Below, piece after piece: positions 12,040 through 22,251 of a DNA stretch of 64,000 bases; the stretch's first letter is position 1, and each line of letters begins with the position of its first letter. The notes under the pieces are model-generated. The model saw only the letters and a program-made list of their open reading frames with translations, made no database searches and was not told where the DNA came from. The stretch covers positions 1 to 64,000 of the forward strand of contig CAUZXS010005779.1 in assembly GCA_963585895.1 (NCBI GenBank). The letters are read 5' to 3'. Source of the stretch: Sepioteuthis lessoniana. Lineage: Eukaryota; Mollusca; Cephalopoda; Myopsida; Loliginidae. The position numbers were made by a program, and so were the translations under genes.

Positions 12040-12610
12040 ACATTTTGTAGATAATATTTTTAAATAAACCTGAGCTCAATTTTTTTGCACACAGTTAAAT
12101 GGTTTCAACTATTGCTATATAACAGTTACAATTTAACATAAGTCATTTGTTGGCACACAGTTTGTAAATAATTTCATTTTTAAATGAGTTACAACTAATT
12201 TGTTTGCAAACTAGAATTGTGATTGTTTCTACACAGTTAAATGGTTTCAATTATTGCTATTTAACACTAATAATTCTATTCAATATCAATCATTTATTTG
12301 CACACAGTGAAGTGGTTACAAGTATTGCTATTTAACACTAACAATTCTATCCAACATTACTTATTTGTTTGCACACAGTTTTATGGTTCCAAGTTTTGCT
12401 ATGTATCACTAACAATTCAATTAAACATCAGTCACCACTCTGGGTCATAGTGGACCTGAAAGCAAAGGCATTGAAGGGGTACTCCACATTCCCCAAAGCT
12501 CCAAAACTGTACTCTCACCATCAGATTGTTTAGTGTCATATCCAGGACACTTGTTGCAGAGATACAATCATTGCATTCTACAACCCTAGCCAATTGGGCT
12601 GGTAGTAAAA
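12040..12610 (-). mobile_element. SINE B copy with expanded internal tandem
   Basis: Several units of about 70-75 bp with the core CACAGTTAAATGGTTTCAA and TTGCTATTTAACACTAACAA run in tandem (12080-12420). They are followed by the reverse-oriented head (CATAGTGGACCTG, CAATTGGGCTGGTAG). The fullest example of the internal satellite of group B. Confidence 0.7.
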
Positions 12611-12685
12611 GAGTTAAGTGCCAATGTTTTAATTGAAGGTTGTAATTCTTAGCTGGAAATAAAATAAAACAATCTCTGTACTTAC

Positions 12686-12930
12686 CATTCAACAACCAAT
12701 TCCAGATTAGACAAATCTTCATCAAAAAAACAAGATTTTGCTTCATCCTGGCATCTGCGTAAGGAATTTATTAGTTTGTTGAGTAGTTCTTCGTATTGTT
12801 CAGCCATAAGGCTCAAGTATCGTTTCTGTCGACGGACAATGTGAATGTTGTTCAGAAGGCTTGAAAGTTCATCTTCCATGTAGGGTAGGCGCTCAAGAAC
12901 AGGATCATAGGCACAAACTGAATTTAGAAG
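12686..12930 (-). CDS. TCAIM: TCAIM, internal exon
   Basis: 245-bp exon. The acceptor TTGTTGATCAG before CTTCTAAATTCAG keeps phase 0 with the previous exon; another AG 12 bases further on (after AAATTCAG) would break the frame and is rejected. The donor is GAATG before GTAAGTAC, leaving TG open. It encodes LLNSVCAYDPVLERLPYMED, then a helical stretch LSSLLNNIHIVRRQKRYLSL and AEQYEELLNKLINSLRRC. This matches the vertebrate ERLPSYFDLQRRLMILEDQI and EEYYSLLDVFYNRLLKS regions. Confidence 0.9.
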
Positions 12931-12979
12931 CTGATCAACAAATAAATTAATACTCATAGATATAAAAAAATTTTAAAAA

Positions 12980-13210
12980 AGTAAATTTGGCAAACCAAAG
13001 GCTCCCTTTTCAATAGTTTATACACCAAGATATAGGGAAAGGTGCTACTCCTTTCCCTTGATTGCTCTACTTTACACTTGATACATATCTTATAATGCTG
13101 AGTGTTAAGTAAGGAGGCATCAAGTACTATTTATTGAGTCTTAAATAGGACTCAACCTGGGATTGAACCCAGTCTCCCAGCACACTCTACCTACTAGGCC
13201 AATGGGCCAG

Positions 13211-13213
<3 letters not shown>
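12980..13213 (-). mobile_element. SINE C, nearly full length
   Basis: Read on the minus strand: GGCCTAGTAGGTAGAGTG (A box), GGGTTCAATCCC (B box), the GACTCAATAAATAG region, the GGAGTAGCACC equivalent and a terminal CAAATTTACTT. tRNA-derived head, not a working tRNA gene. Its 5' end abuts a long (TA)n tract. Confidence 0.85.

Positions 13214-13263
<50 letters not shown>
13214..13263. repeat. (TA)n microsatellite
   Basis: About 24 TA units, bordered on one side by a SINE C and on the other by a group A/B 3' end (GGTTTCTTTGTTTAATGACA). Confidence 0.95.
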
Positions 13264-13267
<4 letters not shown>

Positions 13268-13325
13268 TGGTTAGGTTTCTTTGTTTAATGACATGTTAAC
13301 CATCATGGGTTATTTAATGCTAAAA

Positions 13326-13731
13326 ACAGAGAATTTCATAAATTAAAAAAATAAATTAATTAAAGCAAGTTTAATCTATTTGCTAGTTTAATTATCATAT
13401 TTTTTGTCACTGTTTACTGTAAAAAGAAAAATATTTCACAGTGTAGCTGTAGTAAAAATAACATGGACCCCATAAAAAATTGATATGCAATGGAATAAAT
13501 ACAGAAAACATTAAAATTATCTTTTAGCTGCCAAGTTTTATTATTATTTTTAAGATAGACTGGAAGAATTTTTCTTATATGAAAATATGTTTGCTTTCTT
13601 CATAAAACCAAAGCTATTTCTATAAAAATAAAACTTGCATACAAAAGATTATTAAATTGTTTTGCATGAGAATTTTCAGAATTCTACAATAAACAACATG
13701 CTGAAAAAATCTTTTTTAAAATTTAAATAAT
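13326..13731. other. Intronic AT-rich DNA, nothing recognised
   Basis: No SINE, frame or tandem repeat seen. Part of the 6.4-kb TCAIM intron. Confidence 0.4.
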
Positions 13732-14215
13732 TGTAACGTATTGACCTCCGACCCAGCCGTCGATCAAGGAACAGGTGCATCCAGTCGAAGATATCAGGGT
13801 ATAACCTTGACTGCGGATGGGTTGAATTGGGTGCAGATGTGACGCCCACAAGAAGCAGGTGGGCGTCAAACAATTATATAAACCGGGGCCACAGACAGGT
13901 TCAGTTAGTTTGGAGTCAGTCAAGTTGGAGATAAGATGCTGTAGACAGCATCTTATCTCCAACTTGAACCAGCACCCAGCAGAGGGCTATGGGCCCTCAG
14001 GACCCCCGATTGAGCAGCCCAGCAGAACGAGAAAGAAGTGCTGCTAAAGACAAAGGAACTGGGGGTCAATATGTTGCAGTTTGTTCAGTCTCCAACTCAC
14101 CTCTCACACATAACCCCTTTTGCAACGCTTTCGCAACCATTTCGAATAAAGTATGAGAGGTATATTTTTCTAAAGAAGTGTGTTCGTTCGTCATTATTGT
14201 TGATTATGTTTCCGC
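13732..14215 (+). mobile_element. LTR-like segment, probable solo LTR (fossil)
   Basis: Much richer in G+C than its surroundings. It starts TGTAACGTATTG and may end TTTCCGCA. In order it has a TATA-like ATTATATAAAC (about 13872-13882), a hairpin 40 bp downstream, and an AATAAA at about 14144. This order is typical of an LTR (U3 promoter, then poly(A) signal). No flanking internal region, matching second LTR or target duplication was seen. Family not assigned; boundaries approximate. Confidence 0.45.
13920..13967. other. Perfect 23-bp hairpin with 2-nt loop
   Basis: The arm TCAAGTTGGAGATAAGATG plus CTGT is followed by AG and then its exact reverse complement. No mismatch in 23 pairs. It lies just downstream of the TATA-like box of the LTR-like segment, so any transcript from there would carry it near its 5' end. 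Confidence 0.95.
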
Positions 14216-14555
14216 ATGTATATGTATATGTATATGGTTGTAAATGTATGATACGGCTATGCAACATAATTATTGGATTTGAATATGCAGCACAAAAATA
14301 ATGCATCACTTGATCTTCTAACTCAGCAAATATCTAAAGAATTGCCAAGGAAATTACCATCAACAGGTGATTTATATAGTTGTTGTGTACCAAGATTCAT
14401 AATATCCTGATCCAGTAGAAGGCACATCTGATGAATCCTGTAGTGTAATTCATGACAACATCACAGAAAGAAACTACATATTTTTGGCAAGATATCAAAA
14501 AGAAATTTATTCAGAAAATTTCTCTGGGAGATTATGAAAAATTCCATCACATCAA

Positions 14556-15110
14556 GACTTAGTTGTGTAAATTTCTGAGATGAAGCTTGTTGATTTTTAT
14601 CATTAAGGTTTTTTGGACTATTGTCTTCATCTTTATTATTATTTTCACAACGTTTCAGCTGATATGTCCTCCGGTCTTCTTCGGGTGTTTGTCGAACTCG
14701 GGAACCGTCACGGAACTTTGAACTACGTCCTTTATTGAAACCACGGGGGTCGCCTGTTCTGATTCCGTAAGTCATAACCAGGTACAAGTGTTAAGTATTC
14801 CTGTATTGTTACTTGCCTGTAGTGAGGATTGAACCTGCAACCTTCAGATGATTATCTCCTTAGAAGCTCAGGGAACCAATGCCTATAACCGTTACGCCAT
14901 ATGTCCTGCTGGACAATTAAGAGTGAATTTTTGGGTATTATAAACTTAATGTTCTAACTTTGGCTAGAATTACTTCTATTATGTATGATTTTTTACCTGT
15001 GCTCATATTCAGATTTTTTTTTTTTTTTTTTTATCAGCCGAAACGTTGTTGAAATAACAATAAAGATGAAGACAATAGTCCGAAAAACCTTAATGATAAA
15101 AAACATCAAG
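14556..15110 (-). mobile_element. tRNA-headed composite element with inverted tails (locus 1)
   Basis: Read on the minus strand: an inverted tail segment (15033-15103), a spacer of about 115 bp with an 18-base T-run, a tRNA-like head (ATGGCGTAACGGTTATAGGC and GGTTCAATCC), a body with CGAGTTCGACAAACACCCG, a hammerhead-like core remnant (CCGAAGA ... GAAACGTTGTG), then the tail in direct sense (14591-14663). The same order recurs at 34.6-35.1 kb. No protein is encoded. Confidence 0.65.
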
Positions 15111-15550
15111 ACTTATATGAAAAGTCTTCCCCTGTCTATTTTTGAATGAAAAAATATACTGAAATTTGTATTTTATTGATTCATTGAATGAATTTTCAAT
15201 TGTGTGATAAATGAGTCTCAACAAAATTCATACAGCAACAACTAAATGTTGTTTTATGATGCATTTTATCATTTTATGCATTTTTATAGATATTTTTTCT
15301 TTTATCCAAAGATGAATATTGAATATGAATTGCAAGTGATTTCCCTTCATCCTAAAAATAAACTTATAGCATGATTTTAAAAAATTTCAATAATAAAATA
15401 CATGTTTGACATGTAAAGAGGTGTACCACTTCTTGTATGTAATATGACATAGCAAGTATTTAAAAAGGTCTTTTTAAGTTCAAAAAAAATTTTTTTAATT
15501 TAAATTATTATCATTATTATATATGTGTGTATATGCAGTATTTAAGTGAT
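15111..15550. other. Intronic AT-rich DNA, nothing recognised
   Basis: Only short homopolymers and a TATATGTGTGTATA stretch at about 15520. Confidence 0.4.
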
Positions 15551-15552
15551 AA

Positions 15553-15662
15553 CCAAGACAGACATCAACACACAACTAGCAAAGGCATGGACAGCTATCA
15601 ATAGGCTATCGGTCATATGGAAGTCAGACCTGACCAATAAAATGAAACGCAATTATATAGTG
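15553..15662 (+). mobile_element. LINE RT fragment, same family as 10.3-11.9 kb
   Basis: The plus strand translates to TDINTQLAKAWTAINRLSVI and then WKSDLTNKMKRN. It aligns with KDIDMQLMKAWTAIDKLSII and WKSDMCDKMKQS of the LINE at 10.3 kb. An isolated internal scrap in opposite orientation. Confidence 0.75.
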
Positions 15663-15711
15663 TTATTCAGACTTTAGGGAAAAACAACTTGTGAGAAAAA
15701 CTTGTAAGGAT

Positions 15712-16190
15712 TAGTTTGGTTTGGTTTGCTTTTATGGTATATCAACCATTGTAGGTTAATAATGTCAAATCCTCTTTATATATATATATATATATTAAAT
15801 ACATATGATTTGGTTTGGTTTGCTTTTATGGTATATCAACCATTGTAGGTTATTAATGTCAAATCCTCTTTATATATATATATTGAATATATATGATTTG
15901 GTTTGGTTGAATTTTATGGTATATCAACCATTGTAGGTCAATTTAATGCCAAATCCTCTTTATGCATATATAAATTATACACATTTTTAAAAGAGCCTGA
16001 GTTCATTTTTTTGGCAAACAGTTAAATGATTTCAAGCATTTCTATTTAACATGCATAATTCTATTTACTATTAATCATATATTTGCACATAGCTAAATGG
16101 TTTTAAGTATTGCTATGTAACACTAACAATTTAACATTGGTTATTTATTTGCACACATTTAAATAGATATACATGATATGAAAGAGGTTA
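15712..16190 (-). mobile_element. SINE B copy with its 3' end triplicated
   Basis: The 3' terminal module (GATTTGGTTTGGTTTGCTTT ... TCAAATCCTCTTTATATATA) occurs three times in tandem at about 15712-15800, 15808-15885 and 15894-15975. The third is followed by the ordinary internal satellite of group B. This looks like unequal exchange or slippage between the AT tracts that end each module. Confidence 0.75.
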
Positions 16191-16204
16191 ATTTGTCAGT
16201 AATT

Positions 16205-17373
16205 TCATCACTTAATAAGTCCCAAGCCTAACTAATAAAACAACTTTTGGGCAAAATTCGACTTCATTCATTAACATAGTCTCCTTCTAGGGTGATACAC
16301 TGATTCCAACGCTTCTCTAACAATTTGATGTTTTTTTTGTAAAATGATTTGTCTTTGGCCTCAAAATACATCTCAGTTTCTGATGACTTCTTCATTGGAG
16401 CCAAACCTCTTTCCCTAGGGCATACTTTTGAGGTCTGCAAATAGCCATTAATCGCTGGAAGCCAGATCTGGAGAATAAGGTGGGTGCAGAGACAATTCAA
16501 AGTGCAATTCATATAGTTTTGCCATCATTGTAATCAACTTGTGACACAGTACATTGTCTTGGTGAAAGAGCACTTTCTTCTTCTTCATTTGTGGCCATTT
16601 TTTTTAGATTTCTTCCTTCAAATGCACCAATAATGCTATATAATATTCACTATTGATGGTTCTTCCTTTCTCAAGGTAATCGATGAACAAAATACCTTGC
16701 GCATCCCAAAATACAGAGGCTAAAACCTTGCTTGCTGATGTTTGTGTCTTTTGGTTGCTTCTGCTGCCCTCTTAGCTGACTGCCGATTTGACTCCAGAGT
16801 GAAGTGGTGGATCTATGTTTCATCCATTGTCACATATTTATGCCAAAACTCCTTTGTGTTGCATTGAAACAGTTGCAAACAATGCTCTGAATCATCGACA
16901 TGTTGTTTTTGATTGACTGTGAGCAAAAGCAGCACCCACTATGAACACAGCTTTTTCATCAATATACAATCAGCCAAAATGAGTTTGTAGAGTTTTTTGG
17001 TGTTTTCCAGGACAACTGCCGAATTCGAGTGACCTGAGCATTCAGCATCATTTAAAGTTTAAAGTCACATACCACCTCGTAACCATTGTTTCTGATGGAG
17101 CAGATTCTGAATAACACTTATGAAGCTATTTCCTGAACAGTATTTTTTCCCATCAGAGAGTAATGCTTTATCAACACATGAAATTCAAATTTTTCCATTG
17201 TTTTGAAAATTTGCAACAGTAGCTTCACTTAAATAACTGTAATTTATAAACTAATTTGATTGGGCTCAAATTTTGACATGTGCTATTTGAAGGTTTGTAC
17301 TTTGTAAAAATTATATGGATTTTTTATCAGTGGCGCTATCTATATGTCAGGCATAGGACTTATTGAGTGATGA
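16205..17373 (-). mobile_element. Mariner element, broken
   Basis: Terminal inverted repeats TCATCACTTAATAAGTCC (left) and TCATCACTCAATAAGTCC (reverse complement of right) bound about 1.17 kb. The minus strand contains the mariner transposase C-terminus: an EMYFEAKDKSFYKKNIKLLE block followed by KRWNQCITLEGDYVNE, as in mariner proteins ending LEHRWNKCIELKGDYVE. Upstream coding is scattered over frames, so the copy is long dead. It lies in the 6.4-kb TCAIM intron, in the same sense as the gene. Confidence 0.85.
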
Positions 17374-17389
17374 TTTAGAACTAATTTGA

Positions 17390-17805
17390 TTGCACAATAG
17401 TTAAATGGTTCAAATTATTGCTATCTAACACTTACAATTCTATTCAATATTAATCATTTGTTTGCACTTAGTGTATCATGAGCAATTCAACATCAGTCAT
17501 TTGTTTAAACACAGTTAAATGATCAAACAGTTCTATTTCAAACAATTCAATTTAGCATAAGTTATTTGTTTGCACTCAGTTTAAATGTCAAACAGTTCTT
17601 TTTGACCCATAGATAGGACCCTATCAGGTGCTACCACTCCAGGCCAGAGTGGACCTGGGAGTGGTGGCAATGAAGGGGTACTTCACCATCAGATTGTTTA
17701 GTGTCATATCCAGGACATTCATTGGGATGGGGGTGGGGTCTAACCCCTCTACAGAGATCCAGTCAGTGTATTCTACTGCCCTTGCCAAATGAGGTAATAT
17801 TGTGA
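17390..17805 (-). mobile_element. SINE B copy
   Basis: Internal satellite (17395-17590), then GGACCCTATCAGGTGCTACC, AGAGTGGACCTGGGAGTGG, TTTAGTGTCATATCCAGGAC, a G-run-containing spacer and ATCCAGTCAGTGTATTCTAC in order. Confidence 0.75.
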
Positions 17806-19135
17806 AGGGTCCTGGAGACTTGAGGAAACATGTTGTTGCTCAGTCTCCAGTGAAAAACCACCAGTTACAAATGACGTGAAAAACTCACAAAGAAACAAAT
17901 AATAATAATAATAATAATAAATACTTGGATCTTGCTAGAGAGTTGAAAAAGCTGTGGAAGGTGAAAGTGACATTGATACTAATTGTAGTTGAAGCCCTAG
18001 GATATTGATACTAATTGTAGTTGAAGCCAAAGAACTGAAAAAGAGATATGAAGAACTGGAGATCAGAGGAAGAATCAAGATCCTCCAGACCACAGCACTG
18101 TTAAAATCAGTGATAATACTTAAAAGAGTCTGGAGACCAGAAAAGACTTGCTGTCACTTAAACTTGTGTGAAAAACTCACAAATAATAATAATTTTCTGG
18201 ATTTTTGATCACTTAATCCCCACCAGAAGACCAGATCTAGTGCTGATTAACAATAAAAAAGAGAGCCTGCCATATAATGGATTTTGCCATTTTGGTAGGC
18301 CACAGAGTGAAAATAAAAGGAAGCAAAAAGATGAGCAAATACTTAGACCTAGCAAGAGAACTAAAAAAGCTGTGGAACATGGGAGCAACAGTGATATCAA
18401 TTGTAATTGGAGTCCTTGGAATGGTCTTCAAAGGTTTTGAAAAGGGACTGAAAGAATTAGAAAACAGAAAGAACCAAGACTATCCAGACTACAGTATTGT
18501 TGAGATTGGCTAGGATACTGAGAAGAGTCCTTAAGACCTGAGGAGACTTACTATCCCTCAAACTCCAGTGAAAGACCACTCATTAAAACTGGTGTGAAAT
18601 AATGATGATAACAATATACAAACAAATGGTATATGTACAACCTAGAACCTGTCCTGGAGAATGAAACACTAACCCCTCTGGAATTTTGAGATATAAATGG
18701 ATCACCTGATTTCAGCCAGACGACCAGACCTAATAATAATCAACAAAAAAAAGAGAACTTGCCGAATTGTGGACTTTGCTGTCCTGGCTGACCACAGAAA
18801 GCAAAAAAGAAAGATAAGTACTTGGACTTTGCTAGGGAATTGAAAAAACTGTGGAACATGAAAGTGACAGTGATACCAACTGTAATTGGTGCTCTCGGTA
18901 CAGTCATAAAAGGATTGGTACAAGGGCTGGAGGACTTGGAAGTAAGAGGATGAGTGGAGACCATCCAAACTACAGCATTATTGAGATCAGCCAGAATACT
19001 GAGAAGAGTCCTGGAGACTCAAGGAGACTTGCTGTCACTTAAACTCCAGTGAGAAACCATCAGCTAAGGCTGGTGTGAAAAACTCAAAAAGCATAAATAA
19101 TAATAATAATACTAATAATGATAATATCAATAATA
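17806..19135 (+). mobile_element. Head-to-tail chain of four LINE 3' ends
   Basis: Four truncated 3' ends of one non-LTR retrotransposon, all plus strand, at about 17806-17922, 17923-18192, 18193-18618 and 18619-19135. Each ends in an (AAT)n-type tail. Their translations share the RT-family C-terminal signature YLDLARELKKLW, then a block like IVIGVLGMVFKGFEKGLKEL, then QTTALL and RILRRVLE. All are broken by stops and frameshifts. Copy 2 also has a short internal duplication around ATACTAATTGTAGTTGAAGC. Confidence 0.85.
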
Positions 19136-19337
19136 AAGTCATAAATTCTGAGTGTTGCAGATCACTCATCTATATAGTTTCTCTCTCGTAGTTACTTCCA
19201 CCTGTTCTGTATCAGTTTTCATTCAGATTATTTTTTTCAAAAACACAATACCGACATTTGTATTTGAACAGGTGGAAACAAGTTGATAACTAATAATAAT
19301 AATAATAATAATAGCAATATGGATATTTGGAACTTAC

Positions 19338-19429
19338 ATTCATCCAGAATGTTGGTACATGTTCAGTACTGAGGATGATTTCGCCATGAAGGTTAACACC
19401 TGTTGAACTAGCAAATACCAATGTACGAC
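19338..19429 (-). CDS. TCAIM: TCAIM, short internal exon
   Basis: 92-bp exon with acceptor TCTTTGTTTCAG before GTCGTACATTGG and donor ATGAAT before GTAAGTT. Two bases complete a Gly codon, then 30 codons: RTLVFASSTGVNLHGEIILS and TEHVPTFWMN, phase 0 out. It matches the vertebrate GTIIFTDRSGMSAVGHVMLG... DVHHHWTK segment. An (AAT)n tract lies about 25 bp beyond the donor. Confidence 0.88.
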
Positions 19430-19639
19430 CTGAAACAAAGATAAACATTTACATATGAATATATAGATATATTCACAGGAATAAAAAGTAGCTTTTTACT
19501 GCTACTGATAAAGGTAAGTTACCTAAAAATAAATTATTGATTTTTAAGGCATATAACTAATATAGGATTATCTCATGCCTAGAGGTTAAGGAATTACATT
19601 CATTGTAAGTTCATGTTTGCATTTTTTGTGTAGTTGTTT

Positions 19640-19890
19640 CTTAATAGTTCCTTTTCATCCTATGTTATATGAATAATTAAATAGATCTATTTAACTCATA
19701 GATGGAACCCTAACAGGTACGAGTACTCAGGGTCAGAATGAACCTGGGAGTAACAGCAATGATGGGGTATTCCAAACTCCCCAGATCTCCAAAACTGGAG
19801 TATCATCAAACACAGTATATTAATGGTGAGGTCTTACTCTTCTTCTGGGGATACAGGCAGCATATTTTAAGCCCTGCCAAATGGGCGGAC
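19640..19890 (-). mobile_element. SINE B fragment
   Basis: AACCCTAACAGGTACGAGTA, GAATGAACCTGGGAGTAACA, GGGGTATTCCAAACTCCCC and AAGCCCTGCCAAATGGGC in order. Confidence 0.65.
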
Positions 19891-20403
19891 AAGGTTTTTG
19901 AATTAAAGATTTAGAGCTGAATATATAGAAGAAAACATATGGGACAGGCTTGGAGCTTAGCCATTTCTTTGCCCATTTGGGCTACCATATTAAAAATGAT
20001 GGTATCAAAAAGAAAACTCCATTAAGAAAAACTAGTGTGAATGCAGAAGAAACATCAAATAATAAATGTAGGTATCAAAAATACAAACATGACTTTATCA
20101 TCTTCTTCTGTCACTAGTATAGTATATAATAGAGTGTGCCTGAATTTCCTGAAATTATTATAAACCTCAATGAACTGAGATACTTCAGTGAGGAGAAATT
20201 TAGATTTGAAAGTACCTAAAAATAGACATTACACAGCCCAAAGGTCTCCAACAAGAGGAAGATCCCCCCCACCCCACCAAGGGATTAAATAAAAAGTTAT
20301 TTCAATAGGGAATGCTGAATCAAAGTATAGATATTGTTGCAAACAACAGATTAACTTCTGCATTCTTTATTTGTCTTTAATACAGTTTGTTTTTTTTAGT
20401 TGT

Positions 20404-20467
20404 TGGTTAGTTGGTGTTTTATGGCATATCAACCATTGTAGCTTATTTAATGACAAATCTTGTTTTT

Positions 20468-20522
<55 letters not shown>

Positions 20523-21215
20523 ACCAGTGCATAAGCCTAATGAGTGTTCACCAATGGTCTGGGAGACCAGGGTTCAATCCCAGGTCAAGTCATACCAAAG
20601 ACTCAAAAAATGGTAATTGATGTCACCTTGCTTAACACTCACCATTATAAGGTATGGATCAAGGGTAAAATGGAGCAATCCAGGGAAAGGAGTAGCACCC
20701 TTCCCTACACTTTGGTGTAGTAGCTATTGAAAAGAAGCCTTCGGGTCACCCTCAACTACAATCGCCAACTTTACTTTTATATATATGATTTTTAAGTGAA
20801 TAGTTTTTAGGTAAATTTATTTTTTAAATCAGCTGTTTGAGCTCATTTTTTTGCATTAAGTTAAATGGTTTCAAGTATTGCAAGCTAACATGAATAATTC
20901 CATTTAATATCAATCATTTGTTTGCACATAGTTAAATAGTTTTAAGTAGTACTATTCAACATTAATAATTCTATTTCTCAAGTATTCCTTTCTAATATGA
21001 ACAATTTGCATTCAGCTGTATGGTATCAAATAATTGATATTAATAATCCTTAGTGAATGATTGAACAGTTCTATTTGATTCATAGATGAAACCCTAACAG
21101 TTACTATTAATCCAGATCAGAGTGGACCTGGGAGTAATGATAATGAAGAGGTATTCCACATTCCCCAAACTCCAGAACTGGAGCCTCACTATCAGATGCA
21201 GCTTAGTGTCACTTA
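20404..21215 (-). mobile_element. SINE B copy interrupted by a SINE C
   Basis: The 3' end (TTTTATGGCATATCAACCAT, about 20410) and the rest of the unit (GAGCTCATTTTTTTGCAT onward to 21215) are parted by (CT)n(TA)n and the SINE C at 20521-20782. The interruption falls in the AT tract that group B normally carries at this place. Confidence 0.75.
20521..20782 (+). mobile_element. SINE C, full length
   Basis: GCATAAGCCTAATGAGTG (A-box region), GGGTTCAATCCCAGG (B box), AAGACTCAAAAAATGG, TGGAGCAATCCAGGGAAAGG, AGTAGCACCCTTCCCTACAC and CGCCAACTTTACTT. Flanked on both sides by TATATATA, so target duplication cannot be told from the microsatellite. Confidence 0.85.
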
Positions 21216-21395
21216 ATTTCTTTATGGCATATCAAACTTTGTGGATTATTTAATGCCAAAACCATCCTTGCAGATGAACTGCAGTCATACAATTTAATCC
21301 ATAACTGGGGGTGGGGAATAAAGGAGTTCATACCTTTCCTAAATTCAAAAATGAATATAACAGTGAGACTGGAGTTCAAAGTCGCTTACAATGAT
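21216..21395 (-). mobile_element. SINE A, 5'-truncated
   Basis: TTTCTTTATGGCATATCAAA, TTATTTAATGCCAAAACCAT, GCAGATGAACTGCAG and ACTGGAGTTCAAAGTCG in order. Confidence 0.7.
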
Positions 21396-21816
21396 GTTGC
21401 AATTCAACATGTACACCATGAGGACTCCTCCCCACCTCGCTTTAATACGGATTATAACTAGATTATTTGTTTTTAAGAAATTACACAAAGCAAATGTCTG
21501 AATTATGATTATAATTAGCCATGCAAAAATGAATTTAATTTTTTTTTCTTTTGAAAATATCACAAGGGACTTCATATTACTTATACCCCAGGGGCCTACA
21601 GGGTCTTAATCAAACCCTTAGCAGCATGTGCATAAAATTATATTATACAACAAAAGTAAGAGAGTGGCAAAAATGTATAACCAGTCACATTTTTGTGAAT
21701 GCTCTATAAAAGGCATGAACTCAATTTTTTTAAAATTTTGTTGGAATTGCTACATTCAAAGTCAAATGATTCATAAACTCTTCATTGTAATCAAAAAATT
21801 AAACAGTCATTCAAGC

Positions 21817-22251
21817 TCAGAGTCTGATTGGTGGATGTAATGGTAAACAATCACATGACAAGCAATTAGCCTTTTTTAGCCAATCAGAAGGCACCAGAGA
21901 CTGAAGCTGTGGACGCTTTCTTGGTCCTATCAAAAACACATGAATAACACCTTGCATTCCACAATGAACAATTCTTGCAGACCTTGTGTGCCATGTAGAA
22001 GCAGTAGTTCCTTTGCACATTTTAATGGCCAGGCATGGATAACACTCAGTACATATCCTTTTGGGACCAAGCCACCCTACTTCACATACACATGGAGGAT
22101 ACCCAAAAACAAGATATTCATGAACACCTACTGAGAACTCAACAATCATAGAACAGACACACAACAACTTAGCTTCTTTGTAAGCCCTCTGAACTAACAT
22201 ATGGAAAAAGAACCTTCTTGTATATTTCTGTAGATATATATATTTACCCAA
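21817..22251 (-). other. Orphan 144-codon open frame
   Basis: Open on the minus strand for 144 codons, longer than expected in AT-rich DNA. The 5'-most codon is TTG; the first ATG is at about 22201. Cys- and Trp-containing segments (CVCEVGWLGPKRICTECYPC, HCGMQGVIHVFLIGPRKRPQ) do not look random, but no family was recognised. It is not part of TCAIM by phase or content and is overlapped at one end by a SINE D. It may be a transposon remnant or a retrocopy piece. Confidence 0.3.

Noticed and set aside
12682-12957. Acceptor AG just before TTTGTGCCTATG for the TCAIM exon
   Set aside because: It would break phase with the previous exon. The AG 12 bases upstream keeps phase 0.
13859-14309. Overlapping frames of 62-87 codons on both strands in the LTR-like segment
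   Set aside because: Short, unsupported by motifs, and overlapping a hairpin and promoter-like signals.
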